DNA from: Myxocyprinus asiaticus
Lineage: Eukaryota; Chordata; Actinopteri; Cypriniformes; Catostomidae
NCBI RefSeq assembly: GCF_019703515.2
Contig: NC_059359.1
Coordinates: 987,501 to 1,051,500, forward strand
Direction of reading: 5' to 3'
Length of the DNA: 64,000 nucleotides
The notes beneath the pieces are model-generated. The model was not told the DNA's origin and made no database searches. It saw nothing but the letters and a program-made list of their open reading frames with translations. Both the position numbers and the translations under genes were made by a program. The number at the start of each line of letters is the position of its first letter. Position 1 is the stretch's first letter. Of this stretch, positions 12,701 to 23,879 are shown piece after piece.

Positions 12701-15380
12701 AATACGTAATTGATTGAAAATGAGCTTAAAATTGAGAATTGAACACACTTTCCTCTGCCAGATAATGCATGTATTTACATGCTGTTATGCAAAGTTTGAT
12801 GGAGTGAGTATCATGGGCAGTGCTAGGGGTGGGCTATGGGGGCTTAAGCCCGAATGTTTTTTATCATCTTGTAGAGATATCAAAAGTACCAGTACTTTGG
12901 TATCAAGTCTTTAGTAAAATATAAATATATTTTAATATTAAGTAATATGTATAAGTAACGGGGTGGGCTACAGGGGCTTAAGCCCCGAATGACTTGGTCC
13001 ATTCAAATGAACATACTTAGATACATAATCCTGAAAACAAAGAGTAATATAAACTGATCAGCCACAACATTAAAAGCACCTGCCTAATATTGTGTAGGTC
13101 CCCCTCGTGAAATACTATTCTTCTCAGCACAATTGTACAGAGTGGTTATCTGAGTTACTGTAGACTTTGTCAGTTCAAACCAGTCTGGCCATTCTCTGTT
13201 GACCTCTCTCATCAACAAGGTGTTTCCATCCACAGAACTGCCGCTCACTGGATGTTTTTTGTTTTTGGCACCATTCTGAGTAAATTCTAGAGACTGTTGT
13301 GTGTGAAAATCCCAGAAATACTCAAACCCGCCCATCTGGCATCAACAATCATCCATGTGATTATCTAATCAGCCAATCATGTGGCAGCAGTGCAGTGCAT
13401 TAAATCATGCAGATACGGTTCAGGAGCTTCAGTTAATGTTCACATCAACTATCAGAATGGGGGAAAGATGTGATCTCAGTGATTTGGAGCGTGGCATGAT
13501 TGTTGGAGCGTGGCATGATTGTTGGTGCCAGATGGGCTGGTTTGAGTATTTCTGGGATTTTCACACACAACAGTCTCTAGAATTTACTCAGAATGGTGCC
13601 AAAAACAAAAAACATCCAGTGAGCGGCAGTTCTGTGGACGGAAACACCTTGTTGATGAGAGAGGTCAACAGAGAATGACCAGACTGGTTTGAACTGACAA
13701 AAGTCTACAGTAACTCAGATAACTGCTCTTTATTTCCAAAAATATATAAAGATTGACTTTAATTTATAATTTGATTATAAAGTGTATTATTTTACAAAAT
13801 ACACCCATACGTAACCACAGATGTCGGGGCTAAGCCAAGAATATCCACTGACCCTAGAACCGCCCATGAATATCATTACAATGTCAGACTGGGTTTTCCA
13901 GACTGGGTTTTGCGCAAGTGAATTCCAGGAAACTCTTGGAATGTTGGAAACTGGAACTCTTATAAGCGCTGCTACACTGCAGCACATTTGTTTTTAACAT
14001 TCAAACCAGCAGATTTCCCTCAAACTTGCGCACAAATTAAAGCATCAAACATGCACAAATGTTTCACTGCACACAGGAAACAGACAGTTGTTGTGTCTTT
14101 ATGGCTAAACTAAATTAAAAACTAAATTTTACTGCACCATGTAAAAGAGCTCCATTTTTGGCTGAAAGCCCAAGCACACATGCTATCGTCCCTAACTAGT
14201 GTACATCCTATACTTCCTGTTGAATAGACCACCGGTCACCAGCATACAGACAGTACGTTTGGACTTCTTTATATATTTTCTATCGGTCAGCCCTGCTGAG
14301 AAACAACATGAACGTTCATAGTATTTCTTTCATTTTTTGCTGGTAAACAACATAGCTACCCTGGTCCAGCTAAACTAGCACTTAACCAGCACTAACTAGC
14401 ATAAACCAGCTTAGACCTGCATGGAAATTAATTAAAATTAATTAAAAATTCACGTCTTAAGTTGTGCAGATAGAACATATTTTAAAAGGATCAAATTAAA
14501 AGCTAGAAATGTCATAATTCAGATTGGACGAATTAGCCCTCCTTTCAAATCATGAGTTTCAATTTAAGTTGAATTGGCCTCACCTAAACAAAGAGTTAAT
14601 TGAATTATAATTCAAAGAAAAGAAAAGTTTTTTAACAAAACACAAATAAAAACATCATTAATTTTGTCTAATTATGCATATTTTATTCTTGATATGTCGA
14701 GTATATATATTCATATTCTCTAAACTTTCATAATATGAAAGTTAATTGATTAAATTCAATGAAATACAAATACATTAAATTCAAATTTCTATTATTGGCA
14801 TCGCAAACTTTGATTATTAGTATCATATAATTTGTCTGGAAACAGTCCAGGTTTTAATGGGTAAATTATTCAAAAACATTTAATATATTTAATTATTACA
14901 ACTTATTTAATTAAATTGAATTATTATAATTATAATTGAAATTAAAATTAATTTCTTATTTATAATTTTTTTTTCTTATTTACTAAATGACATTTACACA
15001 TTAAAAAAAATATTTTAAGATTTACAATTTAAATTCCATAACAAAATTAAATATCAACAAAATAAATACATAAATATTAAGTTTTATTAGTTTAATTTTA
15101 GTTAAAAATGACACAATTCTAAGTAAATCTTAAATAAAGGCTAAAATATTTTTAGAGTGCAGTTTCTTTGATTTTTTTGTTTTTCATTTTAATTATATTC
15201 CCTTAATTTCACATGTTTCGATTTGGAATTTAGAATGCGTTCTCAATTCAATACTGCGATTTAATCAAAGCGACTTACTCTCCTACGCTGTATACGACAC
15301 CCATGTTGATCAGAGGATGCAGATGTCTTTTATGTAGGAGTGTGTCGTAGTGCTGGAGACCGAAATCCACCCAGACTCAC
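6800..15380 (-). CDS. NCOA7-like TLDc-domain protein, complete gene with two first exons
   Basis: Spliced exons give 253 residues from the distal start (15279-15304, 12512-12662, 10309-10434, 9985-10137, 9635-9730, 9452-9525, 7595-7730). They give 210 residues from the proximal start (exon 10800-10847 replacing the first two). All junctions are in phase and the frame ends at TGA 7595-7597. The C-terminal 150 or so residues form a full TLDc domain, with YGTGETFLYSF, RWSGENSYFV, FGLWLDADLYQG and IQDLEVWTF. TLDc proteins protect against oxidative stress and bind the V-ATPase (family knowledge). LYTFFVQWSPES and EEPFVEIITVKPDKRR match NCOA7/OXR1, and the proximal product resembles the short NCOA7 isoform. 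No LysM or GRAM exons are seen, so it may be a short paralogue; hence no symbol. Confidence 0.88.
6816..6821 (-). other. Candidate poly(A) signal of the TLDc gene
   Basis: AATAAA on the minus strand, about 770 bp beyond the stop codon. Position is plausible but not proven. Confidence 0.4.
7595..7730 (-). CDS. TLDc gene, last coding exon
   Basis: Acceptor GTGTTCAG. Encodes GYFGLWLDADLYQGSSYSCS, then the terminal IQDLEVWTFM and stop. This is the normal end of the TLDc fold. Confidence 0.92.
7793..9062. mobile_element. Large foldback element in last intron of TLDc gene
   Basis: The left end TTAAAGGATTAGTTCACC and right end GGTGAACTAATCCTTTAA are the outer tips of two inverted arms of about 525 bp (about 7793-8322 and 8536-9062). 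The arms match closely along their length, for example CAGGTCCTCCACAGCGATAG on the left against its complement near 8645-8665. The spacer is about 213 bp. No transposase. Confidence 0.8.
9085..9428. mobile_element. Short foldback-type MITE in TLDc gene intron
   Basis: It opens with AATAGTTTACCCAAAAATGA and closes with the inverted form ACATTTTTGGCTGAACTATACC. It is related to the ends of the larger neighbouring foldback. Confidence 0.5.
9452..9525 (-). CDS. TLDc gene, exon 6
   Basis: Acceptor TCATGCAG, donor AGG|GTGAGT. Encodes IFRWSGENSYFVRGFLDSLQ and a glycine run completed across the junction. Confidence 0.92.
9635..9730 (-). CDS. TLDc gene, exon 5
   Basis: 32 codons, acceptor ATTTTCAG, donor CAG|GTAAAT. 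Contains VFGAFSSDPFK and CYGTGETFLYSFCPEFQ. Confidence 0.92.
9985..10137 (-). CDS. TLDc gene, exon 4 (start of TLDc domain)
   Basis: 51 codons, acceptor TTCACAG, donor CAG|GTAAGA. Contains EYPWKLLYSTTEHGTSLNTL and RPVLLVIKDTNNQ, the conserved first half of TLDc. Confidence 0.92.
10309..10434 (-). CDS. TLDc gene, shared exon 3
   Basis: 42 codons between acceptor GCATTCAG and donor CGA|GTAAGC; encodes IITVKPDKRRLSL to VHHLER. Confidence 0.88.
10800..10847 (-). CDS. TLDc gene, alternative proximal first exon
   Basis: Sixteen codons, MKVLYFAKTSEEPFVE, end at donor GAG|GTGAGC and splice in phase 0 to IITVKPDKRR. EEPFV before IITV is the pattern of the mammalian short NCOA7 isoform. TATA and CCAAT boxes lie just upstream. 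Confidence 0.85.
10953..10959 (-). promoter_or_regulatory. TATA box, internal promoter of TLDc gene
   Basis: The minus strand reads CTATATAAGC, with an upstream CCAAT at 10976-10980. It lies about 105 bp before the ATG at 10847. This supports independent initiation of the short form. Confidence 0.65.
12512..12662 (-). CDS. TLDc gene, exon 2 (distal form only)
   Basis: Acceptor TATTTTAG, donor CAG|GTAACT. It encodes VDHLYTFFVQWSPESIY and on to NPASNNWQ, a segment that precedes the TLDc region in NCOA7/OXR1 relatives. Confidence 0.85.
13049..13726. mobile_element. Palindromic Tc1/mariner-derived relic
   Basis: Two inverted copies of about 290 bp face each other (about 13,049-13,340 and 13,440-13,726). 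Both carry the same degenerate frame (FEYFWDFHTQQSLEFTQNG). The left copy also shows STVTQITTLYN, a stretch I associate with Tc1-like transposase helix-turn-helix regions. It lies in the first intron of the TLDc gene. Confidence 0.5.
15279..15304 (-). CDS. TLDc gene, distal first coding exon
   Basis: It encodes MGVVYSVGE up to donor GA|GTAAGT. The split codon joins exactly to the acceptor at 12662. A TATAAAA box lies about 90 bp upstream of the ATG. Confidence 0.75.
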
Positions 15381-15394
15381 TCGCCGCCGCTCCG

Positions 15395-15401
15395 TTTTAT
15401 A
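15395..15401 (-). promoter_or_regulatory. TATA box, distal promoter of TLDc gene
   Basis: TATAAAA on the minus strand in a locally GC-rich context (ACGGAGCGGCGGCGAG follows). A start site near 15,370 would give a 5'UTR of about 65 nt. Confidence 0.65.
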
Positions 15402-15419
15402 CCCACATCTTAGCTGAGA

Positions 15420-16990
15420 TAAGCTTCTTTCACCAAAACCCTTCCAAAGGTCCTTCAAGGTCCGCCATCATTTCACAACTGGGTTAGGAAGACCACTGAG
15501 TGACATATTAACTTCAAATGAGTCTTCTGTGCTGCTGACTGGAGTTCAATAAGTTACTGTGCCACTTCAGGTCTGGAAATTTGCTGCCAAAGAGATAAAG
15601 TCTCTGAACATCAGCGCTTTCTTACCTCAACGTGATTAAAGGCACTGTGCTGGTCTTGAACGATTCACCACTGCACGTCATAAGATAAAAATGTTTGTGT
15701 AAATAATCTTTAAGTCGAATGTACTAATTTGCTCTGAAACGACTTTCCTTTTTAGCTGAAATCTTCCTCAATCACCTAATAGAGACACTTTACACCAGCC
15801 AATCAGTTTCTAATTAATAAAATCAAATCCCGCCGATTTATTTCTAATTAAATATCCTGTTTCACTCTGACATGTATCGGATTATGAAAGCAAAATGCTT
15901 TTACATTAAAGTCATGTTGACTTTAATGTAAATGTGTTTTCTGTATTATTGCAATATCACATTTGTACTAGTACATACTGTGCATATATAGTGCATATAT
16001 AATGCATATATATATATATAATGTGCAGTATGTTGTTGTCTGTGTGCTTTGCTTCAGGGAGTTACAGAAGGTCATTTGGATCTCTGAGTACAATTCATCT
16101 ATTATGTGCTGTGGCACCACTGACTTCTGATAAACACCCATATATATATATAGATATTGGTCATATCCCACCCTGTCATCCCGACATAACCCAACCCATG
16201 TCTGTTCTTAACATGGACACTTTAAGGCATCTGTGCATGGATGGTTCTTGTGCTATTTTGTTCACAAATGTGAGTGTCTCACATTTGTGTAAATTTGTGT
16301 AAATTACCATATTAGGTTTCTTTTGTCTACAATGTCTTTAATGTTTACTTTTGCAATCTTGCTGACTGTCTGGCTGCAACTGTATCCCAATTACACACAT
16401 ACGGTCAATAAAGGTATGTATGTACAGTATGTATGTTACAACATAGTTTATGACAACTCATAACTAATAATTTGCAAAAATGGCAAAATCGTAAGACATT
16501 GTACGACTTGGCTTGTACGAAAAGGTACCACTTTTTCAATCAACAAACAGAACTTCAAAAATGTTTAAGCTTGCCTCCTATCCAACACTTTATTTTATAT
16601 GAAAGGCAACGACTGTTTGGTTACTCATTCCGTATTTATTTATGCAATACAAACGACTGATATGTGTTAATAACCTGTAATACGCATCTCTCGTCTCGTA
16701 CCAAACCCTGATGTTTTCTTTCTTATGTGGTACACAGAAGTTACTTTCCTATTACAATCTTGGTTTAGGTTTGGGTTAGGGGTTAAACTATGGAAAAATG
16801 GTAATAACATTGTTCTTTGGTTCATTCATTTTTCTCTATGGGAGTAAAAGTCGTATGTTTTTGTACGAGCCAACTTGTGCGATTTCTTAGGATTTCTAAA
16901 TGCTTGCTTAAAATTTGTTTAGAATAAAAATAGTTTAGAAATTAAAATTGTGCATATGTAGGAATTTCTTTACAAAATGAATATATACTG
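15420..16990. other. Intergenic, no gene seen
   Basis: Upstream of the distal TLDc promoter. AT-rich, with a short (TA)n run near 16,005-16,020. The short frames here show no conserved motif. Confidence 0.5.
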
Positions 16991-16991
16991 T

Positions 16992-18105
16992 ATATTCACA
17001 TTTACATTTACATTTATTCATTTGGCAGATGCTTTTATCCAAAGCAGCTTACAAAAGAGGAACACATAAGTGAATCATCTTAAGGAGACAGTGGTATGAA
17101 AAGTGCTGTATTACAAAGTTTCACTAGCATCAGAATAGCATTTAAAACAGAATAATGTGCAACAAGGACATTTTTTATTTTTTTAATAACTGGTTAAGTG
17201 CTCATGGAAAAGATGTGTTTTTAGCCATTTTTTGAAGACAGAAAGTGAAGTCCGGGAAAGTGTTTTGGTGCCTCTTTGTGTTGGTACCACAAGGCGACGT
17301 TCCTTAGCCGACCGCAGGCTTCTGGTGGGCACGTAGCTCTGTAGAAATGATTTTAGGTATGCTGGAGCAGACCCAGTGACTGTTCTGTATGCCAGCATCA
17401 GAGCCTTGAATTTGATACGTGCATCAACCGGCAGCCAGTGAAGAGAGACAAGGAGTGGTGTAACATGTGCTCTCTTTGGTTCATTAAAGACCAGACGTGC
17501 TGCTGCATTCTGGATCATTTGCAGGGGTCTAATTGCACATGCAGGGAGGCCTGCAATGAGAGCGTTACAGTAGTCCAGTCTAGAGATGACAAGTGACTTA
17601 AGAAGTTGTGTGGCATGTTCAGAAAGGTGGAAGGTGGAAGGGTCTTATCTTCCTGATATTGTAGAGTCTACATGATCGTGCTGTCTTTGAGATGTGGTCT
17701 GTGAAATTCAGTTGGTTATCAATGGTTACCCCTAGATTTCTGACCATTTTGGAAGGCGTTACTGTAGTTGCACCTAGCTGCACGGTGATGTTGTGTTCAA
17801 CAGCAGGGTTGGCTGGAAAGACAAGGAGTTCGGTCTTGGCTGGGTTGAGTTGCAGGTGGTGTTTCTTCATCCAGGGTGAGATGTCCACCATGCAGGCAGA
17901 GATTCGAGCAGTCACTGTGGTGTCGTTGGGCTAGAAAGACAAGTAGAGCTGTGTGTCATCGGCGTAGCAGTGGTAAGAGAAACCATGTGCCTGAATGATG
18001 GGTCCCAGTGATGTTGTGTATATAGAGAAGAGAAGTAGCCCAAGCACTGAGCCCTGAGGTTCCCCAGTAAGTAGCTGATGTGACTTGGACACCTCACCTC
18101 TCCAG
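16992..18105 (-). mobile_element. L2-type LINE, 5'-truncated 3' fragment
   Basis: On the minus strand the reverse transcriptase C-terminal part is readable in pieces: [20 protein letters not shown], then a stop. After that come LNPAKTELLVFP, LGVTIDNQLNFTDHI, NAAARLVFNEPKRAHVTPLL and SLHWLPVDARIKFKALMLAY. The 3' tail ends in the fish L2-like GCATCTGCCAAATGAATAAA motif near 17,010-17,030. The frame is broken by stops and a shift near 17.6 kb, so it is dead. A (GT)n tract abuts its 5' end. Confidence 0.85.
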
Positions 18106-18118
18106 ATATATATATCCA

Positions 18119-18123
<5 letters not shown>

Positions 18124-18166
<43 letters not shown>
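18124..18166. repeat. (GT)n microsatellite
   Basis: About 43 bp of pure GT next to the 5' break of the L2 fragment. Confidence 0.95.
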
Positions 18167-18167
<1 letters not shown>

Positions 18168-18698
18168 AAGTTTGTAGACATGTAATCTTTGAGTTTATGA
18201 TGTTTTAAAAAAAACTGAAAAACATTTATAGCATTTTCTACAAAAACATTGATTTAATGACTTTAAAAATTTCATGTGGTGTAACCATCAAGTAAAAGGT
18301 ATTACAATAGTTTCTTGCACCTTGAATACATGAGAGTGAACGCAACTTAATCATTAATTTCAAACATGTTTCAAATATTTTTTTTACAAATATCATGAAT
18401 TTTTAAGTCAAGAATATTAAGAAGTTTTCTCGTGGTTGCACCAAATGACCTGAACCAAATGAGCCTTTTCATGCAAAATACTGATATTTAATGATATGAC
18501 AAAATAATGATTTGTTTTTAAATCTTCACACACAGAGTTTAAATAGGTCTTCTCAGTTTTATGATTTTTGTCACATGACAACAACATTTCTACCTACATG
18601 TTGGTTATACCACATTACTTTGATTTGGTGGACAAAACGTTTTTCAAATATTAATCATATTTTATAATAAAATTGTTTCACTGTTTTAAAAAAAATTA

Positions 18699-19556
18699 GT
18701 GCTGTCAGTCGATTCAAATTTTAATTGCAATTAATCACATTTTTTTTTTTTAATATTTAATCCAGATTTTAATCCCACAGTTTTAGAAAATGCCGACTCT
18801 AAATATACTTATTTTCCTGTCAAAATGCATTTATTTCCTTCTTAGGAAAAAAGCAAAACAATATGTACCAATATAATGTTTTATGAACATTTTCCAAACA
18901 AAGCCTTCCATACTATAAAGATAGAAATGACCTAAAATATCACCAATTCAAGTAACATTAAATGTTTCATAAAGTCAAAGTGGGAGTTTGACTAAGTGAA
19001 AACTAGTCTCCACATATGTTGCATATTCATTGCAATGCGCATTAAATCTCTTAAACTCTCATCATCCACAATATGAATCTGCCAGTAGACTGTGACTATA
19101 CACTATTACAGCAATCGTGAAGCTGCGTTCATGATTCGCGTCAGAGCAGCAACACCAGCGTCCAGCGCCGCTCTGAACTCCACATGAAAAGCGCTTGCTG
19201 ACAAAAACGTCTCATTCTGTGTTTTGGTGATAGTCAAGACTTAACGTGCTTCTGTGGTAATTAAAACGTGCCTTACATAGGCTGAAAAATACTTGATTTC
19301 TATCACAAGTCACATCTCGGCTTGTTTTGCACATCAAATAGCGCTAAGAGCTTAATCATTTAATCACTGACAAGGAATCACTGTTGTGTGTGTTTGTGGT
19401 GTGTGCGTCAGTGTAATGTCTTCGGGCGCACACTTTGCAAAGGTTCCGCCCTTTCAACAAGTGTATATGCTGGTTTATACTTTATCAACATCAAATGCGT
19501 TAATCGCTATAGGGAAAAATTAACGTGTTAAACTTTTTTTTTATTTTGACAGCTCC
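18699..19556. mobile_element. Nonautonomous hAT-like DNA element
   Basis: The left end GTGCTGTCAGTCGATTC and the right end TTTGACAGCTCCAG are inverted relatives. Sub-terminal AATTGCAATTAATCACA and GCGTTAATCGCTAT motifs are typical of the widespread vertebrate elements ending in GTGCTGTCA. No reading frame. Confidence 0.5.
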
Positions 19557-19559
19557 AGT

Positions 19560-20572
19560 AATAATAGATTGTTCAGCACTACTTGTGTCAGTGTGTCTGT
19601 TTGACTAAACAGAAAGGATTTGTGCAGTCTGTTTTTGGTATTTGCAGGAAATGATGCTAGACAGAACTTGTTGTAGCATTTCCTATGGGAAATCCTTATC
19701 AAGAATATTTTGCTCTGCCTCCACTTGATGCAATACTGCATCATATAAGCCCAATGGGAGCCCTGTATGTAAACAAAAGAGTTTGTTGGTCCCAGATAAC
19801 TTGGAACTTTCTCAAACTTTCACAAATGAGCTGACGGGAAACATGGAAATGCCCACTGACGTCATGCAATATTAATTTTGTGATCTTGACTTAATGAAAA
19901 ATAATCTCAAGAAAAGTAATCTTGAGAAAACAAGACAGGAAATAGTAGTAACACATGGCCTCTAACAGTTATATATGAGGAGACCGGGGCTAGTTGTCAC
20001 AAAGGCTTATATCTCAGTAATGATAAGATTTAGAGACAAAAGTCCAATTATACAAAAGTGTGTTTACTCGAGCAGAGGATTTGTATGTTGGTTTCACACA
20101 CCTCGTTCAAAACTCTCTTACATTAGAGTAATGTTTATGTATTTTACCCTCCACGCTATCATCATATCTGTGTTATAGCTCGTGTGTTATAAACAGTCAA
20201 CTATATTATGAATGTTTAAATGTGTTTTCAGGACAAAGATATTTTTCATCAAAGTCAGGTGATGCATGTTATCACATGTGTTTTAAATGTAAACAATTTA
20301 TCAATTACAATATTTGCCCAAAATTTTTTTTTTGTTGATATTTTTATATGTAATCTTCTCTGTTTTTGTTGTTTTATTACTTACTTTTTACATTTTGCTG
20401 AAAAGCCTATAAAAGATTGTTTAATGCAGGTGTAGATTTTCTTTAGGTGGTTGTGATGGTTGGGCAAGCACTATTGCTTGTGCTATTGGGGCAAGTTGTC
20501 ACAAAAGTTCAACCTATGTCTAATGTACTGTCTACTTTCCCTGGGCAATAACGGTGGACATGTGCAATAGCT
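19560..20572. other. Intergenic, no gene seen
   Basis: AT-rich sequence between two MITEs. The small plus-strand frames near 19,975 and 20,220 have no recognisable domain or splice context. Confidence 0.4.
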
Positions 20573-20576
20573 TTAA

Positions 20577-21221
20577 CCTCCAGTGTGCTGTCTGTCTGCA
20601 CTGGTCTCAGAACAGTTTGAAATGCACCTTATTTTCATCCTAACTCCATATAAAGCCTCTGAAAGACACATTTTTCAGCTTTTGCATGAATACATTTATT
20701 CTCAATGTGATAATATACAGTAAATATAGGAATGCATTTACTAATTGTATTGTATAGTGATAACAAAATGTATATAAATAAAGTGAAGCTAAATGACCAA
20801 CTGATGTGTTTATGATGAAAGTTATTCAAAATAACTAGTTTTTCCAACTTTTGAGGGAATAATGTCCCAAAATCCACATATGTGGATGTCGTGTTTATCA
20901 GCGTGCCGATGCTTGAAAAATGAACAGATTTTTTTAAAGCAGCATATCAAATGAAACTAGAGACGCTACTCTTTACAACCAAACAGGTTTCAATGAAAAA
21001 ACTTAAAGAGATTAAGTTTTATCAGAGGCACTTTTTTTGGCTCTGTGCCTGTAGAAGCATTTCAAGGAAATCAGCGGCATATTGTTGTGTCATATGAGTC
21101 GTGCGGCAGAGCTTTAACCCTTAAATGACAGTCTAGAGTCTTATGAACAGTATTCAGTCAGTTTAAATTGATTTAAATTATGCATTACATATAGCGAAAC
21201 CAAAATACAATGTCCACAAGG
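20577..21221. mobile_element. TTAA-bounded MITE, copy 1
   Basis: Flanked by TTAA at 20573-20576 and 21222-21225. The left end is CCTCCAGTGTGCTGTCTGTC. It aligns along its length with 45,421-46,110, including ACTCCATATAAAGCCTCTGA and CAGTTTAAATTGATTTAAAT. The right end is decayed. Confidence 0.65.
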
Positions 21222-21773
21222 TTAAGGTGTGTGTCTATACAGAAACTGACTTTCAAAAGTAAACCCAATTAGTAAACCCCACCCTCAAGTGTGACAATTA
21301 GCCCTGCTCTCAATTATATAGAATTGATTTCATAGATTTTGCTCAGCAACAGCAAAACTGAGATGGAACTTTGGTCCTAATCTCACTTCTTATGCAACAA
21401 GAGCAAGTGCTTTACAGATCAATTAAATAGGAAACATACATTTTAACATACATCACACATTGAATGAGACTTATTTACATAATTTTTTATTGCTGTGCAT
21501 CATAAGTCAAACGCTAGTCTTCCACCTGGTGTAATCGCGGGATTTCGAGCCGCACATGCCCAGATGCACTTCCTCTTTTGCTTCCACTCGACTCACACTT
21601 GTTTTCAGTCTTTGTGCTGCTTTAAACACTCTCTTTCATTCTGAGAATGTTTACATTAGTCACAACCTCTGGATCGACACAGAGCATGTACCAGAGAACA
21701 AATTTGTAAAAAGAATAAAATGAATGGGCATCCAGAAATCCAGAAATGTATGGGCAAACGATGCAGAATTTTT

Positions 21774-22703
21774 GGTAACACTTTCTATGAAGACCGTATT
21801 TATAATGCATTGTAAAGGCATTATAATGCATTAGTAATTTTTCATAATACACCTTATAGTAATTTCAGTTATTTTATAGTAGTACAGTTATAATACATTA
21901 AAAGACTTCCCTTATTCATAATTATACTTTAGAGTATAATGCATTATAACACAAGCAACATCCAATTTTAATGCAGCAGAAGTTAATAAAGTTAATGTTA
22001 TAAGTGCTGTATAGTGTAAACAGTCTAAAGTCTTTATGACACGATCATATTATAAGTGGTAAAGTTACAAAAGCAATATCTTCTTTTAAACAGCCATACA
22101 CTTGTAACATACAATACAAATCAGACTTATATTATGGAAGTTATTTATTAAATAAGTTTCTAAATAAGATGCACAAACATAAAGTTTACTGAGTATAGAA
22201 TCGGGTGATTTATTCTTGGGTGTACAGTACATGTGTGATCAACATATATATTTCTTTCTCAAGAGAGTATCTGATATATTTTAACCTTGTAGCTTCACAA
22301 GTGTTTTTCATAATATCTAAAAATTAACATTGAATGTGTGTTATTTTTTATTTCATACATGTGTAATGTATATAACTTCCAGCATAACTTGCAATGTCTT
22401 AAAACCGCTTAAAAATATCTTATGGGTGTTTATAAGAAGAAACTACTTTTGTCACTTTACTTAAAGCATACCTATTATATTTATTACAAATATATGTAAT
22501 ACATTATAACTTCTGCAGATAAAAGGGGATGTTGCTTGTGTTATAATGCATTATACTTTAAGGTATACAGTAACTATGAATAGGTAAGTATTATGATGTA
22601 TTAAAATTGTGGTTACAATTATTTATGAAAATGTATAACATATTATAAGGTGTATTATGAGACTAATGCATTATAATGCGTTTACAATGCATTACAAATA
22701 TTG
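21774..22703. mobile_element. Palindromic TTATAATGCATTATAA-type MITE, copy 1
   Basis: Starts GGTAACACTTTCTATGAAG and ends with inverted relatives of ATTTATAATGCATTGTAAA. The same family occurs at 40,279-41,271. Noncoding. Confidence 0.65.
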
Positions 22704-22752
22704 GCTAAAATGTTTAGGGGCCAAGCACCGAAGGTGCTGTAGCACCTATTGT

Positions 22753-22786
<34 letters not shown>

Positions 22787-22788
<2 letters not shown>

Positions 22789-23199
22789 TTATCCCCTTTT
22801 TCTCCCAATTTGGAATGCCCAATTCCCACTACTTAGTAGGTCCTCGTGGTGGTGCGGTTACTCACCTCAATCCGGGTGGTGGAGGACAAGTCTCAGTTGC
22901 CTCTGCTTCTGAGACCGTCAGTCCGCGCATCTTATCACGTGACTCATTGTGCATGACACCACGGAGGCTCACAGCATGTGGAGACTCATGCTACTCTCCG
23001 CGATCAACACACAACTCACCAAGCGCCCCATTGAGAGCGAGAACCACTAATCGTGACCACGAGGAGGTTACCCCATGTGACTCTAGCCTCCCTAGCAACT
23101 GGCCCAATTTGGTTGCTTAGAAGACCTGGATGGAGATTCGAACTCGTGACTCCAGGGGTGGTAGTCAGTGTCAATGCTTGCTGAGCTACCCAGGCCCCC
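22787..23199 (-). mobile_element. tRNA-derived SINE, copy 2 (nested)
   Basis: About 410 bp from ATCCCCTTTTTCTCCCAATT to GAGCTACCCAGGCCCC; the minus strand is the transcribed strand. It is inserted in a TTA-rich microsatellite of the surrounding repeat: (TTA)n precedes it and more TTA follows it before the host repeat resumes. Confidence 0.8.
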
Positions 23200-23879
23200 T
23201 CGTTAGTATTATTATTATTATTATTATTCCTCCCCAATGGGAGTCTGAGGCCATAGAACCGTACGTAGGAAAATTATGAAATTTGGCACATTGATAGGGG
23301 TGGTCATGAATAGCCCCCATACCAAATTTGGGGTCTCTAGGACATACTTTATAGCGCCACCACCATGTAAAAAATTCACTTTTCTTTTGTGTGTACCTTT
23401 TGAACTGTTTTGCCTAGAGACACTGTTGTTATTTTTTTTTGTCTGATTACTCCTCTTGATGATTCAAATAGACCTCTTACATTAAGGCTCTGGCCATTAC
23501 AGTGGCCGCCATCTTGGATTATGTCATCGTTTTTTCACTACTATTTCTTCAAACATTACCCAATTCTGCAAAGCAAGGTTTCAAAATAATCTCCAGATTG
23601 AGCCGCACAGACTGAATAAATACAAAATCATAGTTAACGAGGTGGTCGTGAAATCAGATTTGAGGCTGTATCTCGGGAACACTTTGTCCTCTCGAAAAGA
23701 AACTTGGTATGCTTCATCAGCACCATGATTTGAGGGCACATGCAGAGTTTCATGACAGCCCCACCTATGGGTCAGAAGATGTGAAAAATGGCTATTTTGC
23801 CCATAACTTTTTCTAAATGTCCTAAAATCATGGGGTTGGTGTCTGTGGATTCCTTAGGTCATACAGATATCAATAAACC

